Positions 1 to 5,498 of a DNA stretch of 5,498 nucleotides are shown in pieces. The translations under genes were made by a program, and so were the position numbers. Position 1 is the stretch's first letter. Every line of letters begins with the position of its first letter. The notes beneath the pieces were generated by a model, which worked only from the letters and a program-made list of their open reading frames with translations, searched no databases and was not told the DNA's origin. Source of the stretch: Actinomycetes bacterium (GTDB lineage Bacteria; Actinomycetota; Actinomycetes; Mycobacteriales; Mycobacteriaceae); NCBI GenBank assembly GCA_023415515.1, contig JAEZKH010000046.1, positions 1 to 5,498 of the forward strand. Direction: 5' to 3'.

Positions 1-18
1 GCGAATTCATGCCAGGAT
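1..18. repeat. Terminal direct repeat, left copy
   Basis: GCGAATTCATGCCAGGAT is identical, in the same orientation, to the last 18 bases. Merging the copies closes a 5480-bp circle and keeps the PKS frame in phase (codon 11-9 is the same codon as 5491-5489). This looks like the overlap left by linearising a circular contig or assembly-graph loop, not a functional terminal repeat. Confidence 0.95.
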
Positions 19-405
19 GTTTCGCGCCAGGTGTCGTTTCTCGGCGCCGCCGCGGCGGCGGGCCCGTTCGCGAGGTGTGCGCTCGCGTGGGTAACCCACC
101 GGGTGTCCCCGGTGGCGTCGGCAGGCATCGACGCAAGAGAGACGGTGGAGTCGTCAGCGATGACCTGGACGATGCGTGGCTGGTCGACCACGATCGGATG
201 ATCGAACCGGATGTCTGAAAGCCCGGATGCGCCACACTCGGTCGCTGCGGCCGAAAGGGTGTGTAGCAGAACTGATACAGGCACCACTTCGATCCCGTGT
301 ATCCGATGGTGGCCGGGATAGGGCTTGGCTTCCGGCACCAACCGGGCCTGCCACAGATGAGTGGTCGGAGCCGTGGCGACCGCAATGCGGCCGCCGAGCA
401 AGGTG
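1..405 (-). other. DH-like domain, N-terminal half
   Basis: Residues about 985-1118 and on to the left edge. HRIHGIEVVP (H1017, G1021, P1026; codons within 279-308) matches the HxxxGxxxxP dehydratase motif, although the Pro is followed by Val rather than the usual Gly. The domain is split by the window ends, and its other half is at the right end. Remembered PpsA has a similar DH-like stretch here even though its product keeps the hydroxyl group, so activity cannot be assumed. Confidence 0.7.
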
Positions 406-3356
406 CCCGACCGCGGCGCCGATCCCGCATCGCTCCGACGATTCCCGCCCTTGGCCCAATGCCTGGTGTGGTGCCATGGCATGGCAGGCAGGATCGGACG
501 TGGCCCGGACGGATGGGGTGTGTGCGCAGGCCGATACGTCGTGATGGCGTTGAGGTTGGTGTGGAAGGTGATTGTTTCGTCGGTGTCGCGGGTGAGTGTT
601 GGCAGGGTTTGGAATGGTGTGTCGGGGTGTTGTTGGAGGGTGTCGGTGATGGCGTGGGTGAGCAGGGGGTGGGGGCTGATTTCGATGTAGGTGTTGTTGG
701 TGGTGGTGGCGGTGGTGATGGCTTGGCTGAATCGGACGGGGTTGCGCAGGTTGGCTGCCCAGTAGTCGGCGTCGAAGGTCGGTGTGTGCTGGGTGGTTTC
801 GATGGTGGTTGTCAGGATGGGGATGGTGGGTTGTTGGGGGTCGAGGTCGGCCAGTGCGGTGCGCAGTTCGGGCAGTATCGGGTCGATGGTGGGATGGTGA
901 GAGGCCACATCGACCTCGATACGGCGGGCCAGTCGGTCGCGGGCTGCTACCGCGGCGATGACCGCGTCGATGTGTTCGGGTGTCCCGGCGATCACGGTTT
1001 GACGTGGTGAGGCATATACCGCCAACCCGACACCGGGGTAGTCGGCGATCACGGCCTGGGTGGCGGCGGCGTCGAGTTCCAGCAGCGCCATCGCGCCCTG
1101 CCCCGACAGCCGCGACATCAACTTCGACCGGGTCGCGATGACCCGTAGACCCTCGGCGGGGGTCAACGCCCCGGCCACCACCGCCGCAGTGACCTCACCC
1201 ATGGAATGACCGATCACCGCATCGGGTGTCACACCGTAAGAACGCCACAGCGCGGTCAGCGCCAACTGCATTCCAACCAGCACCGGCTGGATGCGGTCGA
1301 TACCGGCCACCGGCTGTCCACAAGCCAGCACCTGCTGCAACGAAAACCCGGTCTGGGCCACAAAGACCGGCTCCAACTCGGCCACCGCCGCAGCGAACAC
1401 CGGTTCATCGGCCAGCAGCGCACGCCCCATCCCGGCCCACTGCGAACCCTGCCCCGAGTAGACGAACACCACCCCGCCGGGCTGCCCACCGGTGCGCGGA
1501 CCCACCACTCCCGGCGCCGCGCGACCTGCAGCCAACGCCGTCAACCCGGCCACCGCCTGATCACGATCACGGGCACACACCGTGGCGAACGTGGCATGGC
1601 GGGTCCGGTGATGAGCAAGGGTGTGGGCGATATCGGTCAACGCCACCGCCGACCCCGCCCCCACCATCCACTGGGCCATCACCGCAGCCATCGAGGCGAT
1701 CCGCGCCTCGGACTTACCCGAAATCACCAACGTGCTCACCGCAGGCGCCGCCTGCGGCGCCAACACCCCATCGGCGGCCGGGGCCTGCTCGATCACCACA
1801 TGCGCATTGGTCCCACCGAACCCGAACGACGACACCCCCGCCCGGCGCGGACGATCCACCCCCGGCCAATCCATCGGCTCAGCAACAACTTTCAACCGCA
1901 AATCATCAAACGGAATATGCGGATTGGGCTTGTCGAAACCCAGGTTCGCCGGGATCCGGCCCCGCTGCACCGCCAACACCGCCTTGAGGAAACCCGCGAT
2001 CCCCGCCGCGGCCTCCAAATGCCCCAGATTCGACTTCACCGCACCCAACAACAACGGCTGCTCAACCCCACGACCCCGACCCAACACCGTGCCCAACGCC
2101 CGCGCCTCGATCGGATCACCCAACAACGTGCCCGTCCCATGAGCCTCCACGAAATCCACATCCCGCGGCGACACACCAGCATTGGCATACGCCGACCGCA
2201 ACACCGCCATCTGCGCCGCCGGGTTAGGAGCCATCAACCCGTTGGACCGGCCATCCTGATTGACCGCCGAACCCCGCACCACCGCCAAAACCTGATCACC
2301 ATCACGCAACGCATCACCAAGACGCTTGAGCACCACCACCCCGGCACCCTCACCACGCACAAAACCATCAGCAGCAGCATCAAAAGCATGACAACGCCCC
2401 GACGGCGACATCGCCGACGCCTGATCAAAACTGCGCGTCACCGCAGGCGACAACAACAAATTCACCCCACCGGCCAACGCCACACTCGAATCCCCCGAAC
2501 GCAAACTCTGACAAGCCAAATGCAACGCCACCAACGACGACGAACACGCCGTATCCACCGTCACCGACGGACCACGCAAATCAAAGAAATACGACACCCG
2601 ATTCGCAATGATGCTCAACGCACCACCCGTACCCGACCAAGCATCAACCTGACTCAAATCCGCCGACGCCAAATACCCATACTCACCAACACACGCCCCA
2701 ACGAAAACCCCAGTAGCAGAACGCCGCAACGAATCAACCGGAATCCCCGCATGCTCGAACGCCTCATACGCCACCTCGAGCAACAACCGCTGCTGCGGAT
2801 CCATCTTCGCCGCCTCCCGCGGCGAAATCTCAAAGAACTCCGCGTCGAAACCATCCACAGAATCCAAAAACGAACCCCACCGCGTCGTCGCCGACAACGC
2901 AGCCGCCCCCTCCGCAGACCCATCATCACACCACGCCCACCGAGCCGGCGGCACCTCCCCTACCGCACACCCACCCTCAAACAAAAACTCCCACAACGAC
3001 TCCGGCCCACCAATCCCACCCGGAAAACGACACCCCAAACCCACCACAGCAACCGGCTCATCAAAACCACCAGCCGAAGACCCCACACCCACCACATCAA
3101 CCGGACCAACAGACTCCGAACCCGTCAAAAACCCCGCCAACGCACCAATCGACGGAAACTGCCACAACTCCACCGGCGACACCGACCGACCCAAAAACTC
3201 CGACAACTCACCACTCAAAACAACCGCATCAGCCGAACTCACACCCAAATCATGAAGCGAGACATCAAAACCCACATCCTCAACACAACAACCAACATTG
3301 GCCACCAAATAATCAACCAACCACCCCCGCAACCCAGCCTCATCAACCCCCGTCAT
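1..3356 (-). CDS. ppsA: PpsA-like type I PKS, 5' part (ACP-KS-AT-DH'), runs off left edge
   Basis: Begins at ATG 3356-3354 and stays open for 1118 codons to the left edge; I translated it fully and saw no stop or frameshift. Domains in order: ACP (about residues 8-78, S41), KS (99-525, C271/H406/H446), AT with post-AT linker (629-967, S718/H820), then the first half of a DH-like domain (H1017). The start is supported by a GGAG five bases upstream and by an N-terminus resembling remembered M. tuberculosis PpsA (MTG..., then an LRGWLVDYL-type segment). In DIM/PGL synthesis PpsA takes an acyl-AMP-activated fatty acid on its N-terminal ACP and makes the first extension in the cytosol. Joined across the 18-bp terminal repeat, this frame continues in phase into the reading frame at 5498-3353, giving 1827 residues. 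Seen: motifs and frame. Recalled: family. Inferred: substrate. A PpsA-like paralogue outside a DIM locus remains possible. Confidence 0.9.
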   Translation of the reverse strand, partial: MTGVDEAGLRGWLVDYLVANVGCCVEDVGFDVSLHDLGVSSADAVVLSGELSEFLGRSVSPVELWQFPSIGALAGFLTGSESVGPVDVVGVGSSAGGFDEPVAVVGLGCRFPGGIGGPESLWEFLFEGGCAVGEVPPARWAWCDDGSAEGAAALSATTRWGSFLDSVDGFDAEFFEISPREAAKMDPQQRLLLEVAYEAFEHAGIPVDSLRRSATGVFVGACVGEYGYLASADLSQVDAWSGTGGALSIIANRVSYFFDLRGPSVTVDTACSSSLVALHLACQSLRSGDSSVALAGGVNLLLSPAVTRSFDQASAMSPSGRCHAFDAAADGFVRGEGAGVVVLKRLGDALRDGDQVLAVVRGSAVNQDGRSNGLMAPNPAAQMAVLRSAYANAGVSPRDVDFVEAHGTGTLLGDPIEARALGTVLGRGRGVEQPLLLGAVKSNLGHLEAAAGIAGFLKAVLAVQRGRIPANLGFDKPNPHIPFDDLRLKVVAEPMDWPGVDRPRRAGVSSFGFGGTNAHVVIEQAPAADGVLAPQAAPAVSTLVISGKSEARIASMAAVMAQWMVGAGSAVALTDIAHTLAHHRTRHATFATVCARDRDQAVAGLTALAAGRAAPGVVGPRTGGQPGGVVFVYSGQGSQWAGMGRALLADEPVFAAAVAELEPVFVAQTGFSLQQVLACGQPVAGIDRIQPVLVGMQLALTALWRSYGVTPDAVIGHSMGEVTAAVVAGALTPAEGLRVIATRSKLMSRLSGQGAMALLELDAAATQAVIADYPGVGLAVYASPRQTVIAGTPEHIDAVIAAVAARDRLARRIEVDVASHHPTIDPILPELRTALADLDPQQPTIPILTTTIETTQHTPTFDADYWAANLRNPVRFSQAITTATTTNNTYIEISPHPLLTHAITDTLQQHPDTPFQTLPTLTRDTDETITFHTNLNAITTYRPAHTPHPSGPRPILPAMPWHHTRHWAKGGNRRSDAGSAPRSGTLLGGRIAVATAPTTHLWQARLVPEAKPYPGHHRIHGIEVVPVSVLLHTLSAAATECGASGLSDIRFDHPIVVDQPRIVQVIADDSTVSLASMPADATGDTRWVTHASAHLANGPAAAAAPRNDTWRETSWHEF
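456..1472 (-). other. Acyltransferase (AT) domain with post-AT linker
   Basis: Residues about 629-967. VYSGQGSQWAGMG opens the domain; the nucleophile is Ser718 in GHSMG; the specificity/catalytic motif is VASH (817-820). PWHHTRHW closes the post-AT linker. VASH is nearer to the methylmalonyl-type YASH than to the malonyl-type HAFH, so methylmalonyl-CoA is the favoured extender, but GHSMG is not decisive. The last third (541-900) is A+C-rich on the coding strand and rich in Thr, Ile, Pro and His codons. Confidence 0.9.
1782..3062 (-). other. Ketosynthase (KS) domain
   Basis: Residues about 99-525. It opens with DEPVAVVGLGCRFPGG and closes with GGTNAHVVIEQ, both standard KS boundaries. The catalytic triad is complete: Cys271 in DTACSSS, His406 in EAHGTGT and His446 in KSNLGH. 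MDPQQRLLLE is also intact. It should therefore be an active decarboxylative condensing domain. The start of this domain is strongly G+T-rich on the coding strand, and this eases towards its end. Confidence 0.95.
3123..3335 (-). other. N-terminal (loading) ACP domain
   Basis: Residues about 8-78 of the frame starting at 3356. DLGVSSADAVVLSGEL fits the carrier helix-II motif, with Ser41 as the likely phosphopantetheine attachment site (GVSS in place of GLDS). The segment FPSIGALAGFL is the usual end of a carrier domain. An ACP ahead of the first KS is a PpsA hallmark: there a fatty acyl-AMP ligase (FadD26, or FadD22/FadD29 for the phenolic branch) loads the starter. PpsB to PpsE do not start with such a domain, as far as I recall. 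Confidence 0.85.
3353..3356 (-). promoter_or_regulatory. ATGA stop-start overlap (translational coupling)
   Basis: On the minus strand ATGA joins the ATG of the ACP-KS-AT frame to the TGA of the DH-KR-ACP frame, a -1 frame shift with a 4-base overlap. Such overlaps are common in PKS operons, where a terminating ribosome reinitiates to keep the partners balanced. If the contig is a true circle or a tandem array, the stop and start belong to the same gene. Confidence 0.85.
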
Positions 3357-5498
3357 GCCGACTCCACACTGTCGAACAATGACTCCAGCAAGCCGTCCCC
3401 GTCGTCGGGTATGGCGTCGATCGGCTGGGCCGCAACGTCTTCGGGTGCCAGCTTGCCGGTGAGGTAGTCGGCCAACGATGCGATCGTCGGGTGGTTCCAC
3501 AGCATGGTCACCGACAGCTCGACACCGAGTAGCTGCTCGGCCTCGCGCCTTATCGTCATCGCCATCACAGAGTTCAGGCCCAACTCCGCGAACGGGCGGT
3601 CCACCGCGAGTTCGTGGTCCTGCACCCCGAGCTCACCCGCCAGGATTGCGGTCAGCGCATGCTCGAGTTCGGCGCGGACGTCCTGCGACGTCATCTCCGA
3701 CCACGCTCGCACCGGTGCCTGTCCCTGGCTCGCATCGATCGCTGGTGCCGTTTCCGATGTCGGCGCGATCACGACCTGCGGCGCGTCATAACGATTCACG
3801 TGATCCCATGCGGCGAAGGCCTCCTCCGGGGTGACCGGGCGTGAACCCGCACGACGGAGTTCTTCGACGACGACGTCGGCATCGGCTGCGAAACCCAGTC
3901 CCTGCCATGCCGTCCAGTCGAGGCTCACGGTGTGGCAGCCGTGTCGGTGACGCGCACGTGCCAGGCAATCGAGGTAGGCGTTGGCCGCCGCGTACGCGCC
4001 CTGTCCCGGTACCCCGAACACTGTTCCGGCCGAGGCGGTCAGATAGAAGAAGTCCAGGGATCCCGGCGGGAAGGCGCGGTGCAGAGCGGAGGCACCGGCT
4101 ATCTTCGACCACATCGTGCGGGCCAGTCGCGTTTCGGTCATGTCGGTCAGCAGTTGGCTGTCGGTGACTCCTGCGGCGTGGATGACGCCGCAGACAGGCG
4201 CCTGCCCCTCCCTGTCACGACGCTCGAGGAGCCCCTGCAGCGCCTCGCCTGAACCGACATCGAGACAGACGGCGTCAACGGTCACCCCACGCAGCTCCAA
4301 GGCGCTTATCCCGGCGATCCGGCGAAGCGTCTCCGGCTCGAGGGAGGCGCTGTCCCAAGCCCGCCGAGGAGGCAGCGGGGTGCGCGCCGCCAGCAGCAGT
4401 CGACGCGCGCCGCGGTCGGCGAGCCAACCGGCCATCAACAGACCGAGTGTCCCCAGCCCGCCGGTGATGAGGTATGCGGCATCGGGCCTGCATCGCAGCC
4501 GGTCCCGCGTGGGTTCTCCGGAGACCGGCGCCAATGCGGGTGCAAAGAGTTCGCCGTGACGCAGCGCCACTATGGCTTTCGCAGGGTCCTCGAACAGTGC
4601 GGACAGCGCCGCGACGTCGCCATCGGTGTCACCGCCGGATGCAACGTCGACCAATCCGCCCCACAGCTGGGGATGCTCTGCTCCGATGACTCCGGCCAAT
4701 CCCCACAGGTGACTTTGTCGCAGCGCCGCATCCGTGGCGGCTTCCCGCACGCCTTCGGTGATGATGAAGAGGGTGGCCGGGTGATGTTCGTCGCGTTCGG
4801 ACAACCTGCGCACGAGATGGCCGACCTCAGCCGACCGCCGCACAGAGTAGTCGAAATCGCTGTCCTGGCAGTCGTTTCCAGGCTCAGGTAGGTAGACGAC
4901 AATGCGTGCCTCAGAGATGTCGGCCGATCGGTGGCCAACGGCGGAGAGGCCGTCGCGCAGGCGCAGCGCGGCCGCACCCGCACCGACGACCGCCAGGGTC
5001 TGTCCGACGCTCGGGTGTTCCGCAGGCCGCGGTCGCCGGTCGACGCGTCGCCATTCGATCGTCTGCACAAACGTGCGTGGATCCTGGCCCGCGTGCGGGA
5101 TCGGCGCAGCGGATTCGAGGCTGGTGAACCGCAACGAACGGATGTCGACACAGGTGGTCCCGTCGAACCCTGTCACCACGATGTCGACGACCAATTCGTC
5201 TTCTCCGCCTTCGCGCTGGAACACCTCGACAACGCCGCGGCTGTCCGCTGCACCGGAGTCGATCCGGAGGCTCTCGACAGCGGCCGGAACCATCAGTCGG
5301 TCGTCGGAGATGCCGGCAAGCCTGCCGATCTGCGTGGCGGCGTCGAGCAGGGCAACGGCAGACCGCTCCGGCTGATCGATCTCCGCGCGCAGGCCGGCGG
5401 ATCCGGTTCGACAGGATGCGATCGACCACGGGAAAGCCTGACCGTCGACTTCCCACCGGTTCTGCAGGCCGGCGCTCAAAGCGAATTCATGCCAGGAT
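3353..5498 (-). CDS. ppsA: PpsA-like type I PKS, 3' part (DH''-KR-ACP), runs off right edge
   Basis: The frame is open from the right edge to TGA at 3355-3353. A TTG at 5479-5477 looks like a start but is not one: upstream codons (SWHEFA) are in frame to the edge, and the protein begins in mid-domain. From the edge: the second half of a DH-like domain, with DAATQ fitting the DxxxQ catalytic-Asp motif; the KR structural half; the KR catalytic half with TGGLGTLG, Ser, Tyr and Lys; and an ACP with GLNS. There is no enoylreductase between DH and KR. The C-terminal tail (LFDSVESA) resembles the PpsA tail (LFDRIESA...) as I remember it. Codon use is ordinary actinobacterial high-GC, unlike the G+T-rich start of the next frame. 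Its stop overlaps the next ATG by 4 bases, so the two are probably translationally coupled. If the ends are joined it is the C-terminal 709 residues of the same 1827-residue protein. Confidence 0.9.
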   Translation of the reverse strand, partial: SWHEFALSAGLQNRWEVDGQAFPWSIASCRTGSAGLRAEIDQPERSAVALLDAATQIGRLAGISDDRLMVPAAVESLRIDSGAADSRGVVEVFQREGGEDELVVDIVVTGFDGTTCVDIRSLRFTSLESAAPIPHAGQDPRTFVQTIEWRRVDRRPRPAEHPSVGQTLAVVGAGAAALRLRDGLSAVGHRSADISEARIVVYLPEPGNDCQDSDFDYSVRRSAEVGHLVRRLSERDEHHPATLFIITEGVREAATDAALRQSHLWGLAGVIGAEHPQLWGGLVDVASGGDTDGDVAALSALFEDPAKAIVALRHGELFAPALAPVSGEPTRDRLRCRPDAAYLITGGLGTLGLLMAGWLADRGARRLLLAARTPLPPRRAWDSASLEPETLRRIAGISALELRGVTVDAVCLDVGSGEALQGLLERRDREGQAPVCGVIHAAGVTDSQLLTDMTETRLARTMWSKIAGASALHRAFPPGSLDFFYLTASAGTVFGVPGQGAYAAANAYLDCLARARHRHGCHTVSLDWTAWQGLGFAADADVVVEELRRAGSRPVTPEEAFAAWDHVNRYDAPQVVIAPTSETAPAIDASQGQAPVRAWSEMTSQDVRAELEHALTAILAGELGVQDHELAVDRPFAELGLNSVMAMTIRREAEQLLGVELSVTMLWNHPTIASLADYLTGKLAPEDVAAQPIDAIPDDGDGLLESLFDSVESA
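3362..3365 (-). promoter_or_regulatory. Ribosome binding site GGAG for the ATG at 3356
   Basis: Minus-strand GGAG sits five bases before the ATG, inside the last codons of the preceding frame (GTG GAG TCG GCA TGA). It supports this start and local reinitiation. I see no promoter: the upstream DNA is all coding. Confidence 0.65.
3458..3682 (-). other. C-terminal ACP domain
   Basis: AELGLNSVMAM holds the phosphopantetheine Ser (codon 3571-3569; residue 1756 joined). LWNHPTIASLADYL ends the carrier fold. Asn replaces the usual Asp before the Ser (GLNS for GLDS), as in the remembered PpsA. About 35 residues follow, acidic and without clear structure, which may serve as a docking tail for the next synthase. 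Confidence 0.93.
3755..5065 (-). other. Ketoreductase (KR), structural plus catalytic halves
   Basis: About 437 residues. The structural half opens at QTIEWRR, and the catalytic half starts near YLITGG. The NADPH-binding TGGLGTLG lies at 4465-4442. The catalytic residues are Lys in MWSKI (about 4105), Ser in LTASAG (about 4033) and Tyr in GQGAYAAAN (about 3994), with the usual Ser-Tyr spacing of 13. The domain should reduce the beta-keto group. Neither the LDD motif of B-type KRs nor the Trp of A-type KRs is clear (GVTDS, GTVFG), so stereochemistry cannot be called. Confidence 0.93.
5114..5498 (-). other. DH-like domain, C-terminal half
   Basis: LLDAATQ holds the DxxxQ motif (Asp1165 and Gln1169 in the joined numbering). 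The place of the usual GYxYGPxF motif is taken by a degenerate VDGQAFPW. The domain ends near RSLRFTSLE. With both catalytic motifs present but the central motif eroded, it may be structural rather than an active dehydratase. Confidence 0.65.
5481..5498. repeat. Terminal direct repeat, right copy
   Basis: Second copy of the 18-base sequence at the left end. On the minus strand it encodes SWHEF within the DH-like domain. The protein on either side reads as one continuous homologue of the same PpsA region, so the join is unlikely to be a chance chimera. Confidence 0.95.

Noticed and set aside
1..18. EcoRI site (GAATTC) in the terminal repeat, suggesting a cloned insert
   Set aside because: Restriction cloning would repeat only the site itself. 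The identity covers 18 bases and the coding frame continues through them, so circular overlap explains it better.
45..60. 16-bp perfect palindrome CGCCGCCGCGGCGGCG
   Set aside because: It lies inside the DH-like coding region, where it encodes an Ala run; GC-rich Ala codons produce such palindromes by chance.
699..720. GGT-type microsatellite run
   Set aside because: It is an in-frame stretch of Thr codons (ACC) in the AT domain and part of the general composition skew, not a separate repeat array.
297..1010. Plus-strand open frame of 237 codons rich in Gly, Val and Asp
   Set aside because: It is antisense to the AT and post-AT linker and open because that strand is G+T-rich; no recognisable motif or ribosome binding site supports it.
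1741..1755. Inverted repeat GCAGGC-GCC-GCCTGC as a possible terminator
   Set aside because: It falls inside the Ala/Pro-rich KS-AT linker, has a short stem and no T-run; it is compatible with codon composition alone.
1206..3467. Plus-strand open frame of 753 codons
   Set aside because: It is antisense to the ACP-KS-AT frame. Its translation is a monotonous Arg/His/Pro/Thr mix with no domain, and it stays open only because the plus strand is A+C-rich here and so poor in stop codons.
5477..5479. TTG as the start of a separate 708-residue protein
   Set aside because: The same frame is open upstream to the window edge, the sequence begins in the middle of a DH-like domain, and the residues before it continue the domain.
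1..5498. Small plasmid or phage-like replicon
   Set aside because: No replication, partition, capsid or integrase gene and no non-coding region for an origin; the whole circle is one PKS gene.

Overview
The window is entirely coding on the minus strand and carries one kind of gene: a large modular type I polyketide synthase (PKS) related to mycobacterial PpsA, the first enzyme of phthiocerol/phenolphthiocerol (DIM/PGL) lipid assembly. High GC, actinobacterial PKS sequence style and close resemblance (from memory, no search run) to PpsA in the N-terminal ACP, the KS, the region after the AT, and the KR-ACP tail point to a Mycobacterium or a near relative in Mycobacteriales.

Layout in the direction of transcription (right to left). 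From 5498 down to 3353 lies the 3' part of a PKS gene, open at the right edge: the second half of a DH-like domain, a ketoreductase (KR) and an acyl carrier protein (ACP), ending in TGA. That TGA overlaps the ATG of the next reading frame by 4 bases (ATGA, 3353-3356). From 3356 down to 1 lies the 5' part of a PKS gene, open at the left edge: loading-type ACP, ketosynthase (KS), acyltransferase (AT) and the first half of a DH-like domain. I read this whole left frame codon by codon and found no stop or frameshift.

The first 18 bases are identical to the last 18. When the two ends are joined through that repeat, the left frame runs in phase into the right frame in the middle of the DH-like domain. 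The joined circle of 5480 bp encodes one protein of 1827 residues, ACP-KS-AT-DH-KR-ACP, close to the remembered length of M. tuberculosis PpsA (about 1876). The stop codon of the gene therefore overlaps its own start codon. No replication gene, origin, promoter, terminator, RNA gene or other gene is left over. The likeliest reading is a collapsed assembly of tandem, near-identical PKS genes (or of two PKS genes sharing long identical stretches). A real excised circle is possible but has no visible means of replication.

Inferred chemistry: an activated fatty acid is loaded on the N-terminal ACP, the KS condenses it with an extender unit chosen by the AT, the KR reduces the beta-keto group, and the product leaves on the C-terminal ACP for the next synthase. 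Base composition is strikingly uneven along the gene. The ACP-KS part is G+T-rich on the coding strand with Leu almost always TTG, the end of the AT is A+C-rich, and the DH-KR-ACP part is ordinary high-GC sequence.
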